From Coniferiporia sulphurascens (Eukaryota > Basidiomycota > Agaricomycetes > Hymenochaetales > Hymenochaetaceae): a DNA stretch of 64,000 nt. The stretch lies in contig NBBA01000014.1 of assembly GCA_002794785.1 (NCBI GenBank), positions 1,116,001 to 1,180,000 of the forward strand. Reading direction: 5' to 3'. Positions 11,535 to 23,851 of the stretch are shown here, piece after piece. How positions within the stretch are numbered: position 1 is the first letter of the stretch; each line of letters opens with the position of its first letter. Made by a program: the position numbers and the translations under genes. The notes under the pieces are model-generated. The model worked only from the letters and a program-made list of their open reading frames with translations, did not search any database and was not told the origin of the DNA.

Positions 11535-11920
11535 ACGTCTCTTGGTGTTAAGCTACGGCCACACCCCTCCAAGGCCCTCGATCAGCAAATCGACAGCGCC
11601 GCCTGCCCGACTTCGGAATCTTTTTGGCAGGGAAGGGTCAACAAAGGGGACGAGAATCATTTCTGACGGACGCCCACAGTTTCGGGAACGGCATCCCCCC
11701 GGGAGAGACTGCCCACCTCTCTGGACAAGTGCAAGTCACGGGGCTGAGAGCAGAAGTGGGAATGTAGGATTATCACCGGCGAGGACCCGAGCCCCTGTCT
11801 TTTTAAATTTACCATCGCGACATTTAGTTCCGGCCCCTTCGGGGCCGGGGCGCTTAAGTAGAGTTGTATTTACACAGCACCTAATAAAGTTCATCATCAT
11901 CATCATCACGTCTCTTGGTG
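11535..11920 (+). mobile_element. Short non-LTR retroelement remnant with 13-bp target-site duplication
   Basis: The 13-mer ACGTCTCTTGGTG occurs at 11535-11547 and again at 11908-11920, bracketing about 360 bp. The insert ends in AATAAAG followed by five TCA repeats directly against the right copy of the 13-mer, the arrangement expected of a 5'-truncated LINE (or a SINE) inserted by target-primed reverse transcription. Inside, a GC-rich 11548-11850 segment is open on the plus strand but is not recognisably reverse transcriptase, as expected for a 3' end fragment. Orientation is plus (tail on the right). Confidence 0.65.
11830..11848 (+). repeat. 8-bp GC hairpin near the 3' end of the retroelement
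   Basis: CCGGCCCC-TTC-GGGGCCGG is a perfect 8-bp stem with a 3-nt loop, about 60 bp before the TCA tail. Stem-loops near the 3' end of LINE RNAs can be reverse-transcriptase recognition signals; that role here is inference. Confidence 0.6.
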
Positions 11921-12449
11921 ACTGAAATAAGATACTAGTATACATATAATCCGATACAGGAGTGCGAAACCGGGCCGTGCAGTAAAAGTATGCTACCAAC
12001 TTATCAATATGAACTCTGACATACCAATCGGAAATCTCGCCACAACAACTGCACATAGTATAGAAAAGGTCCCTAAGCTACTCCGCGGGTATGAATATGA
12101 AAGGTGGAGTAAGAGAGGTACTTTGGAAACATGAAACTTCTCTGTGGTTGAATTGCAGTCAGAACAACCGGCTACTACTTGAAGTCCGAAAATCTTCAAT
12201 TCCCATATGGAGTAAGTCGATCTCTGCTATATAACGAAAAAGTTTCACCCATGTTTAGAAGCCTAGCACGTGGCCGTCACACGCTGTTACACGATTCAGT
12301 CTGGACCTCCCCCTACTATAAGTATGGAAATTAACTTTCTATAAGTCCTGCCGCTCTCGCGACCCTTATCTTTCGACGTCGACGACGACTGCAGTTTTTT
12401 CTCTCAGCATCTTTCCAAACTCTGCTCCCTTTCTCTCATTTTTTGAATT
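11921..12449. other. Promoter region of the APC permease
   Basis: Pyrimidine-rich stretch immediately upstream of the start (12370-12445), typical of fungal promoters. No other gene was seen. Confidence 0.35.
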
Positions 12450-15432
12450 ATGAAGTCCGAACCGAAATACCCCGATGCGTTTCAAGTCGCGGGCTTGCCA
12501 CTGGGCCCCCCCATCGAATCCACGCACTCTCAAGTCTCAGCAAGCACTGAAAATACCACGGACATGCTACTTGGTCACACCATCATTCCCTTTGGAGTCG
12601 GTGCATCAGACTGTCTGTTTTTCTATTCACAATTATTATTGAACCTGACTAAAGAGTATCCTAGCTTCCTTCACCACCGGAGCTCAGTTTGATATAATTC
12701 TTCGCCGCCAGCGGGCTAGGCCTCAACAGAATGGCGGCCTCAAGTTCTCTGCCTCCCCCTCACGCTTTCAGCTACTCTCTAACGATTTTGAATTTTCTGG
12801 TTGGGGATCCGTGTCGTATCTTTCGCTTTCTTCCGGTGATCTTCAAAAAGGAGAAAAAACGGTGAAACAGGACAAGGGAAGCCCTGTGCTTGGCCCATGG
12901 ACAGCCAGCGCTGTCGCTGCGAACGAAGTTTTTGGCAGTGTCTTTTACGCTTTCCCGCCTGTCATAGCTGTTGCTGGTGCATAGTATGAACTTTATCTCG
13001 CTTACTTATTTGCGTATCTCCTTTAATTGATCACTGTGGCTACAGTTCGCCTATTTCCCTTTTCATTGCTACATCGACTCTTTTCCTCTGGCGGCCGATC
13101 GTTGAAGACCTTACGTCCGCATTTTTAATCAGCGGATCCAATTACGCTTATTTGTAAGCCATGTTCTTCCAAGTGTATACAGTACATTGTCTCATCAATT
13201 CTAACGCCTTTTAAACAAGGATCAACGTAACCTCAAAAAATGTGGCTCTTGCAGGCGGGGTCTTGACTCTGCTGGACTATGCAACAACAGCTGTTGTTTC
13301 TGCATCGACAGCATCGGTGTATATTTCCGGAGAAGTTAAACTCTCCTTTCCGGAATATGTTGGCACGATAATTATCGTCATTTTACCACTGATAATCAGT
13401 CTTCTGGGTCTCAAAGAGAGTGCAAGGGTTGCGCTTGCAATTCTATCGTTTCACGTACGTCTGTTTATGTTCTTGGCGCTTATCTGACAAAAACCGAACT
13501 CGTCGTTGCAGATGACAACAATGGTAGCGCTAGTTTTGGCAGCTATGATTGCATGGATAAAAAATGGAAACGCTATAATTCGTGACAACTGGACAGGCGA
13601 CCAACCCGGCTCTCCGTCTGGGATACTCAGGCAGATATTCAATGGACTGTGCTTGGGGATGTTAGGCATGACCGGTTTCGAATGTGAGCTTCCCATTTAT
13701 CTGTCGCCAGTATGACAACGCCCTAACGGAAAACAGGCTCCCCGGACTATGTCTCTGCCGTACGCCTAGGAAACTTCCCGAAAGTCCTTAGAAACATCCA
13801 TCTCCCAACAATCTGTCTATATGCGCTCCTGATGTTGCTCGTTCTCGCGAATATCCCACTCAGTGTCATAAATGGAGGCTCTAATGTCCTCAGCGTGCTC
13901 GCTGACAATGTACGTTACTATGCATCATTTTTACTAGCCTAATACCGACTCTTCGCCCTTCAATAGGTAGCAGGTAGATGGATGCGTATCTGGGTTGTTG
14001 TGGATGCAAGTATTGTTTTGAGTGCTGGTGTTCTTACAGGTATGTTCTTTCAACTGGTCACTGATGTACTGATCCTCGAAAATTCCTTCCTATTCGCTCT
14101 AAGGCATCCTTAGCGCATGTGCACTATGTGAAAAGTTAGCGCGCGATAGAATTCTTCCTCAGGCTTTTTTGCGTCGCCTTCCAACAAACGCGCAGGGCGT
14201 GACAATTGCTGTCTTCACGGTTCTCAGTGGTGTACTATATGCGAGCTCAGGTGCAAGTCAGCAGATCATGTCGAGCGTGTATGTCCTGCCCTTTCCCCTT
14301 AGAAGCGGTAAACGCCACGTACTCAACCGAACGTTGACGTTGCCTGTACTTAGATTTGCGCTAACATGGCTCTCGGTCATGGCGCTCTTTCCAGTCTCGC
14401 TTCTGCTCCTTAGATTCAGTCGCGGCCGAATTCCACACACCCGTCGCGCCTCACTTCCTCTAATATTTTTCACCCTGGCGTTTGCGGCGACGGTATTTGC
14501 CGGGAACGTCGCCATTGACCCGACTATAATCGGGTGAGTTCGATCATCAAATCCAACTACCGAGCCCACTTAAAGCCTCGACATTTCTTACTGGCCACGA
14601 TGCCTTACAGATACTACTCGGCTTATGCCATTACAATTCTTGTGCTTTTCTTCATCACGAACAAAAAGTCTCGGATTATCCGTTGGACATACTGGCTTTA
14701 CGATCAGACGCCGAGCCTACACCGATGGAACTGGGTACATCGTCGGAGCGATTATCTTGTCAAGACACTCATGAGATTAAGGAGGCAACCGGTGTGTGTG
14801 CTTGCTAAGACCGATGAGGTACGCCGTGAGGACATCCATAATCCCGCTTCGTTTTTTAATTTTCTGTCGATCTGTGGCGTTAAACTACTGACCTTTTTTT
14901 ATGTTTTTCGTTGCTTCCATTTTTATTTACTTCTTTATCTGCTTACGTCAAACCAGAACCCGAGGAGTGCTAAAGAATTGCTTCTAGATCCACCAGCTCT
15001 TCCGTATGATCATTTACGTCTCAAAGAACGAGGAAACGGCGTGTGTGAAGCTCGTGCATTTTTACGAAAACATGGAGAGTATACCGTCCGAGCTTGAGGC
15101 GAACGCAAAACGTAAGTTCGCGTTTGTTGCCCTTTCCGTATTGTATGCAAAGTGGTAACCATCGTCGTACTTCGCCATACAGTGCTCGACGAGGCTTTCC
15201 CGGAAATAACCATTGACTTGGTAAGTGCTCTTCCAAGGTGAATCATTCTTTTGGAACTGGTCTAACACCTACATATCAGATACTCGTTCAGGGATCATTC
15301 ACGCCTACAATTGTGGCCGCATTGTCGCATAAACTCCAGATCCCGCGTGCTCTCATGTTTATGACGTGTCCCGGGGCGGAATTTAAAGCAGGTAGTATTG
15401 CAGAGTTTGGAACGCGTATTATCGCGTTGTAA
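12450..15432 (+). CDS. APC-family amino acid permease, long C-terminal tail
   Basis: Many short introns. Exons recognised include MLLGHTIIPFGVGASD joined across 12613-12664 to SSFTTGAQFDIILRR; LLSNDFEFSGWGSVSYLSL; GSPVLGPWTASAVAANEVFGSVFYAFPPVIAVAGAYSPISLF; WRPIVEDLTSAF; VALAGGVLTLLDYATTAVVSASTASVYI; IIIVILPLIISLLGLKESARVALAIL; GLCLGMLGMTGFE; NLPTICLYALLMLLVLANIPLSV; and FAAYAITILVLFF. About ten to twelve membrane segments of the APC superfamily are visible, followed by a cytosolic tail (SRIIRWTYWLYDQ to EFGTRIIAL). The glycine-rich first-helix pattern and Glu-Ser after SLLGLK are typical of amino acid transporters; the substrate cannot be told. The first intron uses a weak GTCTGT donor, but the joined protein matches family order. 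Confidence 0.8.
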
Positions 15433-15795
15433 CTGCCTGGTTCATCGTCATTCGCGAAGTATGATATTCGCGCGTTTTCAGTGCTGTATCAGGGGCTGCG
15501 AGACCGAGAACATTAATCATTGGTATCAGCTGATACCCTTGTTGTACTAACATATAGATGGGTAACTCAATCCACACTGGAGGAGATACTTGGGGATAAA
15601 GAACTTACCATCCCTTCTATGTCTTGGAACGTGGGCCGACGGTCTTAATTTTTGGACCGCACATATTATGTTCATGTACATATCGGCTTCTTCCCTCACC
15701 ACTTTGTACATCACGTCGTTCTGCTTAGAAATGAACTGCTTTTAAAGATTTTGATCGATAGAATGGGTGGAATAGGCACCTTCATTTATTCGCAA
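15433..15795. other. Convergent 3' ends, no gene
   Basis: 3' regions of the permease and of the DUF952 gene. A 124-codon plus-strand frame at 15652-16026 is mostly the antisense of the DUF952 gene. Confidence 0.4.
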
Positions 15796-16293
15796 TCAGT
15801 TTTCCAGCCAGCCTTTCTCCTCCAGTATCTTTGCTATTTCCTCCCAGCTGTCCCCCTTTGCGACGATCTTAAGGTCACGTACGAACTCGCCTGTCAATCG
15901 TGCATACAGATGCGGAAAAGCAGCGCCATTGCTCGCAATCTCCCACTTCACGATTTTGAACGCACTCATGCGCTCGTAGTCGATTTTGAGCAGCTGCACG
16001 GTCGCGTCGCCGCCGAAGAAGCGTGAGAGGGTACCTGGGAGCTGTGCGCGCGTTGAGAGATGCACGAAGCCGTCGTTGAGGTCGACCTGCGTCTGCGGGA
16101 ACTCCCAGTCCGATGGAACGGGCACGGGTACACCTTGGTAGACGGACGTATTCGGCAGGATTTTGTAGACGTAGTTTGGGAGGGGGTTCGGAGCAGACAT
16201 TCCGGTAGATGAGAACAGTCTTTGGTGATTGTAAATGGACGAGACGTTGATGAACGGTTTCGTCCTTACGCGAAGGATCGAGATCAGGATCAT
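15796..16293 (-). CDS. DUF952 family protein
   Basis: Single-exon, 165 aa. From residue 32 the sequence follows the DUF952 pattern: YVYKILP, then DGFVHLSTRAQLPGTLSRFF, VQLLKIDYERM, VKWEI, FPHLYARL, and a Trp/Glu-rich end (WEEIAKILEEKGWLEN). DUF952 proteins are small, soluble and of unknown biochemical role. The first 31 residues (RVRTKPFINVSSIYNHQRLF) are basic and hydroxylated, which could be a mitochondrial presequence; alternatively translation starts at the ATG at 16200, giving 134 aa, closer to the usual family length of about 110-130. Confidence 0.8.
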   Translation of the reverse strand: MILISILRVRTKPFINVSSIYNHQRLFSSTGMSAPNPLPNYVYKILPNTSVYQGVPVPVPSDWEFPQTQVDLNDGFVHLSTRAQLPGTLSRFFGGDATVQLLKIDYERMSAFKIVKWEIASNGAAFPHLYARLTGEFVRDLKIVAKGDSWEEIAKILEEKGWLEN

Positions 16294-16702
16294 GGTGGTT
16301 TACACGTGACCCGGAACATAAGCCGTCGGCTCATGACTCTGGCAGCGTCTTTGTCCGCACAAGCAGCAAAGGATTAATCTGAAGAGCTGCAGCCTGCAAC
16401 AGAGCCTCCATTCACTTTTACTCGATAAACATTCACGATACCGAAAGTTTTCCGTGTGGGCCGGATGACCTAGACTCGACTCTTTACGGTCCATTACAGG
16501 TGGTTATGGCTCGCTTCCGAGTCGGAGCGCTCGGTTAACTCCTTATCGAACTCGTGCCCCGATAAGTATGGGGTTTGTATAGACCTGGTTTTGGCCGCTC
16601 TGTTTGCTTGACGAGCGTGCCGTATGGACACACTGTCGCAGCTTAGTCTGGTTCTCACTCACCTCTGAATCGTCCTACGACCTCAGGCTCTGTGACACAA
16701 CC
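16294..16702. other. Divergent promoter region
   Basis: Lies between the minus-strand DUF952 gene and the plus-strand permease, about 0.4 kb. No element recognised. Confidence 0.35.
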
Positions 16703-18909
16703 ATGGAAGCACCACTGGATGAGAATGTGGCCTTCCACGGCGAGGAGCCCGAACTATCTGACTCTGACAAGCGTCTTGCAGAGCTCGGCTACAAGCCCGA
16801 GTTCAAGCGCGAGATGTCGCTCTTCGGTGTGCTCGGGATGTCGTTCTGTGCAATTGGCATCCTCACGGGCATGAGCAGTGCGTTCCAGACAGGGCTCTTC
16901 TCCGGTGGTCCACTCGGACTCTTCTGGGGCTGGAATGTACGTCGCGTCCACATCGAACGGCGCCTAAGGTCTTCTGGCTCATGGGAAGGACGAAGATCTG
17001 TAGTCTGTTCATGTTCCTGATCGCCCTGTGTCTCGCTGAGATTTGCAGCGCCTAGTGCGTCCCAATTTGTCTCGTAACCTTTCTATTTACTGATGGTTGT
17101 ATAGCCCGACCATGGGAGGGCTTTATTTCTGGGTGTGCAAGATGAAGCCAGATGTGCCTTTTCTTGGTTGTAAGACCGTTCTCCTATGTCATGGTACGAT
17201 TTTCGAAGCGACCTTACACTGCCATTCGAAGTTTGTACAGGGTGGCTCTACACGGTGGCTATGATCTTTACTGGGACGTCCGGAAACCTTAGGTATGTTA
17301 GAACTTGTGGCTTGCAATCTTCGTCGCCTTATCTGCCCTTTACGTTCCTGCCAGTACCGCATTGTATATTGCATCGCTCGCGGAAGTCGGTTCTGGGAGG
17401 ACGCTCACGCGTGTCGAGATTGCCGCGCTCGCTTGGGGGGTAAATATCCTCTCCGGTGTAATCAACACTGTAGGGACAAAGGCAATCGGACGCATGAGTG
17501 CATTTAATGTCTGGTGGACGCTTGGCGGGACAGTCGTTCTGGTTGTGACACTGCTTGTGAAGGCTCCCACTCTGGTGTGTCTCTATTGAGCTGATTTTCT
17601 TATATGATTTGCTCACGAGAACGAAGAACTCGGCCAAATTCGTGTTCACTGACCTTGAAAAGTGAACAATGCGCTTCTGTAATCCAGTTCCAATTGCTGA
17701 GTGTAACGTGCAGCTTCACCGGGTGGCAATCGAAGGGCTTCGTTGTTCTCCTCGGTTTCCTGCAGGTACTGTCACTCCGTTTTTTCTTTCTTTCTTTTAA
17801 AACGTGACGATGAGCCTTAACGCATCCAGGCCATCTACTCGCTCGAAGGTTGCGAAACCGCCGCGCAAGTCGCAGAAGAAGCCACGCGAGCCGAGCTGCT
17901 CGCACCGCTTGGGATCGTAACCTCCATTCTCGGCTCCTGGCTTGTCGGGCTTGCATACATGCTTGCGCTCCTCTTTTCCGTGCAATCCATTGCGGCCGTT
18001 GATGCGAGCAAGCTCGCCCTGCCGATATCACAGCTCTTCGTCGACGCAGCCGGACAACGTCTAGCGCTGTTATGTCTCGTGGTCGTTGGGCTCGCCCAAG
18101 GCATGGCAGCCGCGACAGCATACACGGCAAGCGCGCGGCTGATGTATGCGCTTGCGCGCGACGGCGCCGTGCCCCATGCAGTAAAGGGTGCGTTTATGAA
18201 ACTGAATCGTGGCCAAGCTCCGTATGTGGGTGTGTGGGTGAGCGTGCTGGTGGGCTGTGTGATCTCTTGTGCATACATTGGAAGCACCGTTGCGGTGAGC
18301 TTCGCTTCTGTCAAATCCTTCCGCCGTCCCTCGTTTACTGAAACGCCTTCATTTGGTTCAGTTCAACGCGATATTGTCGTCCGCAGCTGTGTCTGTGATG
18401 CTCAGCTACCTCCAGCCGATCATCATTCGTGTTTTCTGGCCTTCTTCGTACGCTTTTAATTATTCACGAAGAAGTGTGCAACCATAACAGCTGACTATAT
18501 GTTCCAGAATGAAGGAACGGGGTCCATTTCACCTCGGCTCATGGTCCTGGGTTATAAACTTTATAAGTCTTCTCGTACGTAGGCTAGCTTCCTTGCCTCG
18601 TGAAACACAAACCGATCCTCATCTCATGTCTCCTATCCGGGGTTGACAAAGTTTACAGCGTTCGTCTGTGTGCTGTTCGTGCTTCCAACTGCGCACCCGA
18701 CGAATGCGCAAAACATGAACTATGCCGTTGTTGCCATTGGTGCCCTTCTTCTCATCACGATCATTGCATGGTTGGCCTGGGGGAGAAAGCATTTCGATGG
18801 ACCAGTGAAGACTGTCAGAACGGGTGGCGAGGAGTCTGATGGCTGTAGCATGAAGTCTGGACGCGGCGCGATTGGGTACAGCAAACCGCTAACAGAGAAA
18901 TTCGCGTAA
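16703..18909 (+). CDS. APC permease, GABA/choline/amine transporter type
   Basis: Start ATG at 16703 (MEAPLDENVAFHGEEPELSD). Exons give the fungal GABA/choline permease pattern in order: LAELGYKPEFKREMSLFGVL, FCAIGILTGMSSAF, CLAEICSAYPTMGGLYFWV (the second part after an intron at about 17052-17103), CTGWLYTVAMIFTG, NILSGVINTVGTKAIGRM, WWTLGGTVVLVVTLL, TGWQSKGFVVLLGFLQ, EGCETAAQVAEEATRAELLAPLGI, LCLVVVGLAQGMAAATAYTASARLMYALARDGAVP, and a late INFISLLFTAF/VCVLFVLPT region ending in a short basic tail. The EGCETAAQVAEE motif and ARLMYALARDGA are strong hallmarks of this subfamily (Uga4/Hnm1/Bat1-like). Likely plasma- or vacuolar-membrane import of small amines or amino acids; substrate not decided. 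Confidence 0.85.
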
Positions 18910-21900
18910 GTTGTATTTGTGTTACTGCGCACTTGGGCTTCTAGCCTTCTAGACTCCTGGGAGCTGTGCAGGTATTTTTGCGCCTTGCGCGCGTAGGGTT
19001 AAGATTATCTGTCATCGTATACGTACTGGTTGTACTGGTTGGGGGACAGCAGACAACCGCTACATTCCTATGTCCTTTTCCGAGCCGTGCCCCCGAAAGC
19101 TGGGTTTTGGGGCACTTCCTTAAGCTATACAGTACACCGACGAGTGCGATGCGGTGAAAGCCTCGGGAAGAAATCGTTTACGTAATTATAATATTTTGTG
19201 GCGGAGCTCGAATATTTCGTGGCTGCCTTTCACAAGTTGAAGTTTACAGTACTAGTGGCTACTACTACTGCGGCCGCCGTCAACGATGCGGCATATGTAT
19301 CGTAACACCCCAATGCTTCCGCTAAAATGCGAACTACTATGTGCTACTTGCCTCAGCACTGTACGAAAGAATTATCAACAGTACTGCTTGAGTCACACGA
19401 CACGAATGGTGCGTTTTGAACTTTTAAAACTCTCGGGTCACCTGCCTCTAATGTCGTGTAAATGCTTATTATATTTGTAAGTGTCGCGTCCTTTTGCGTA
19501 ACTCTGGGAACTAACATGACCTCCGGAAGAAATCAGGCAGGGGGAACGTGGATTAAATCCGGCAGACTTGTAAGGGGTGTCAGATCAACTCGAAACTACC
19601 TCAACGCAATCAGGAGCAAAAACAAAAAAAAGAACTTTGAACCATACACAGATATTAGACTTGAACTTTGCTACATCTATCCCCAGAGATTTCCTTTGGA
19701 GATAAGTGACGGCAGGCGTGCGGGATGGACTAACTTCCGCTTTTTCTATGTGACTTCTGTATGACCGGTCTTTTCGCCCCACTCTCCGAGAACTTCCATT
19801 CTAAAATGGACATGCGGATACAGGCTAGTTATAATCGGACTTAGAGGTGCTCAGGGCCTGAGTGTCAGTTGTAGCATTGTGCCCATGTTACTCGTGCGTG
19901 CCAAATGTGTATCGTGTATCTTAAATGCATTTTTTGCGGGGAAAAGAATACAATGCTTACGCGCCTCTTTGTTACTAGCCCCTACAACGGTCTCCTTGCG
20001 GGAAAAGGGCGTTCAAGTGCCGATGCATGCCGGAAACACCTGCACTCCGTAACGGCGGCCGAACTTAAAGCACTTGGGTATTGTATGACTATAAGTACCA
20101 GCACCGCCTTTCCGAAGTTAGTCTTCCAATATACAAATACAAACAGGATAATCATAGCCATCCTGGAATAAACCGCCGCCGCAGTTTCCTCCACATACAC
20201 GCTGCTTAGACGTGGCAAAACTTTATAAACAGGATGGGGGGGGGACATATGTTACGCAGCGTGCCTGGTTATCAGTGTCATCCACTGGAGGAAGTCACGT
20301 AGTACAATGTCGGAGGCACACCCTGGGCGTTCGCGATCGGCTTTCTCGGACTCGTAGTAAGTAGTGAGCAGAGCAACGGGGCTTGCGGGATTTATTAATG
20401 GCTACGTACGAGTTTTTTTTTAGTCGACGGTTCTCTAGTTTTATGTCCGCAGTTAGCCAGTACTCCCCTGCATTGTCGAGTCGTGCACAGCATTTACGTA
20501 TATATAAACCCGTCTAATGGTATTCTTTTTCCTTTACTTCTATTGGTTTCCCAGCATTCCTGTTTTACCGTGGGACGTCCCCGCGCCTTGCACAGCACGA
20601 TATCTTCTCGGGAAGATTTAGTGTGCCATTTCTAGTAGTAATCGAAGAGCTCCCGCAGCCTAGTGCTTCGGAGACGTGTAAGGATGGTGTCTTCTGTAAG
20701 CGGCTATCCGCTTCTAAATCCTTTCACAGCCCACCCTGCGCCCTACGAAGATCGAAACACAAACTTCCGCTTCAGAAGGAAGATGTGTTCTCTTTGTTCG
20801 ACCAGTACCGGTGAACTTGCAATAGGGCGAAACTACATTCTTGAGTGGCCCACTTCTAGAATGCATTCAGCCGGTGGCTGCTTGGTCGTATACTGTATCT
20901 ACCCTATTCCTCCCCTGCGGCAGAGCTTATCCTACCACTTCTCCTTTCGCAGATCATTTGCCTTTGAATTTCCAACGCGGGAGCTCTCACGGCTCTCCTT
21001 CTGTGCTCGTTCGGCTAATACTATTAATACGATACATAGTCCATTACAGTCCCCCCTGAATGTTTGCACAGCATAAGGGCGTGCTGCGGCTTGCCGCAAG
21101 CATTTTCAGGGCGTCGGATGCTGACCTGTCTTTTATATACATTTTTCGCGCGCTCTCCGTGGGAGAGAAAGAGCTTTGCTATATACGCATGTCTAGGATC
21201 TTTTCATTTACGAAGTTGAACCTTTTTCGTAGTAATTCTCCCTTCTGGGCCCCTCCGATCTTTCAAGGTCGTGCACGCGGATTAGCCATTCTGACTTTGT
21301 GAACCAACTGTGGACTAGTACTGGTGCAAGCGCGAGCGCTATAATTTTGGGTAGCTAAAGTAGTGAGCACGTAGTAGGCGCTCGACAATTTGAACGTCGG
21401 CATGCACTCTCCGAGAACCGGCGCCCCGTGAAAAACGCGCATCGCACGTGTAGGGCACATTCAACCGACGCATATTGCATGTTCTTCCATGCTCACGCGT
21501 GTGTGGTAATGTTGGTTATGATTACAGAATTGATTTATATTGATGACGCGGTTATTTTCAAGTTGTTGTGTGCAAAACGTTTGATTGTGCCGATATTAGT
21601 GTTCAGCTATCCAGTTCCCATCCAACGCGTGGCTGGGTCCTCTCTATTGATGACCTCATAGATTGATGTCTAGAACATGAGGCAGAAGCAATTGCAAATT
21701 CAAGTTGAGTTACAAAAACGCTAATGGAGTTGAAGTTGGTCTGAAAAAAAAAACTTATACAGGGTCTGAGACAAATACAAGCACCAAAGGGAATGAGCTT
21801 GCGTTTGTTGACATTACCGCTGGCGATACCTCCGCGAGGCGACTGTTGACAATCCCGCCCTACTCTCTCGCCAACCCGTCTCATTTGTCCGACTCCAATA

Positions 21901-23851
21901 TGGTCTCCATTTTGTTGCCAAGCATATCCAAACTCCACGAACGTGTACACCCCGATTTCGAGCCTCGTAGCTCCGATTAGAACAGTCATAATGGATCACG
22001 GGGCACGCATTGTTGGGGGTTTGCAAATTGCGGGGCGCAGTGCGCACACATGTAATGACTTAATCCGGGTAAGCCGATTTTCTCGCACATGATGGCCCGA
22101 CTCTCATTGAGTACTGGACTGCAAACAGGCTTCCACGTGTTCTTTAACCTTACCGCAGGTCCTCTTTCTTCCGTCGGCCTTCTCTTTTCTCTAAGCAAAG
22201 GACCGATGGTATTAGATCACGTGTGCCGGTATGTGCCACGCACGACATAGTCTTTCGTGTAGTTGAACTTCGAATAGCAGGGTGCCACTATTTCCCTTTG
22301 TATTCGGGGATGTTTGCGAGCTGAGTTGCGAATGAAGATCAGGGGGATACGACCGCCCCTAAGTTATAAACGCCCTCACCCGATGGCCTTTCCACAGCTG
22401 TCCGGAAGTGGAAAACGCGAACTTGCGTGCTGCGTAACGAGAGATTGGTATGCAGAGGATCTGGACACTCGCCTCATTCTGTGTGTCAAGATGTATAGTA
22501 CGATCCGAGGCGACGCTGTCCTGGTCAATCATACATGTAGTGTGCGTCTAGTCATTGAAAGACGTGCGGCCTGCGGCAGGTCCGAATAAGCCTGAGGGAT
22601 CAAAGAGGGCACTAGCCCACCTCGGCCATGCAACGTGTATACCGGATGTACTCCTAGGCCGTTCGCGGCAGGAAGAGACCCAGCGTAGACGTAGGAGCAG
22701 AGAAAGAGGGTAGGGCCAAAGGATCTAATGCAAGATCAAGACGCAAGAGACAGACCGCCGCATGTGCGCAACAGAGCAGTATTAGTTATCTAAATTGACA
22801 GTCGCTATCCAGCTTGTGGAATGAGTAATTACCAGTGCATTCAGCCTGATGGAGTATGACGGAAATCGGAGTCGCCAGCCTTCCCGATGGTTAGTGAGAT
22901 ATATGAGTCCTGCCAGACATGTTTACCCTATTGTGTGCACTGTGCGCGTGTCTGGGAGATTGAGCTGCATTTTTGGAGTATGGGAAGTGAAGGGGTTTAC
23001 CCCCGGCGCAATGTTCTGCCCTAGCATCGCGTGCAATCGTCACCGTCATCAGCGACTATAGCTTTCGGGAAAATGCCCCACGGTGGTGGTGGAAAATGCC
23101 ACAATACCTTCTTTGGGTGTGTGTATATGCCATGACAGCGGTGTTACTCAGACAACTGATAGTAAGCGGAAATTTCCCTCGGGTTCAGCTTGTTACTCCT
23201 GAGTCCTGAACAGAGCGGACTTTCCGCGATGGAATGGCAGTGCATTTTTAGGCTATACGGCGGGCCTTCTGCATAGTAGTCAGGTATTTGTCTCTCTTCA
23301 TGGCCGCTTATCGAGTGGCAGAAGCGGTGCATACAGCAAGTACGTGGCCGTGTGTGTAGCCGGCCTAGGACGTATTCGTGGGTAGAGCAAGGGCGTCGGC
23401 GCCCTATATTGCCACTGCGGATAAGAGGCCCCGATCGTTTCGTGTTTTTCTTATTTGTGGCAGTCTGTGAAGCGAAGGCGGTGAGCGTCCTAGCCTAGGT
23501 TGCTAGCTGAGAGGGCCAACTGCGGCGAGGTCTGTTGTATTGAGAATAAAAGAATTTATAGAACAAAATCACGAAAACGGACTGGCGAATATCAGATTAC
23601 TTGAAAAGGTTATCAAGGGTTAGGATATTATTGCTCGGCTTGATCGACCCTTCCACGGCACGGCGAGTATCGGTGTCGGCTTGCGATCCGAGGATATGAA
23701 TGGAAAGGGGTTCTGTGCCACTAACAGTTACGTAAGTATTGCCAAGCCATTCCCTCGGCCGTGTACTTATACAAACAGCGAAATCTGTGGAGGTCACTTT
23801 TTAACGCCCATTTCTCCTGCGTCGATACCAATCAACGAGGCCCCCTCTCTC
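18910..23851. other. 5-kb gene-poor interval
   Basis: No exon series or known protein could be read on either strand; frames are under 140 codons and look random. A-rich and GC-rich patches alternate. It holds no tRNA that I could fold and no clear long repeats. The last ~200 bp precede the calcium exchanger start, and its long 5' frame opens from 23681. Confidence 0.4.

Noticed and set aside
11901..11909. (TCA)n tract as an ordinary microsatellite
   Set aside because: It ends exactly at the second copy of the 13-bp duplication, so it is better explained as the tail of the retroelement.
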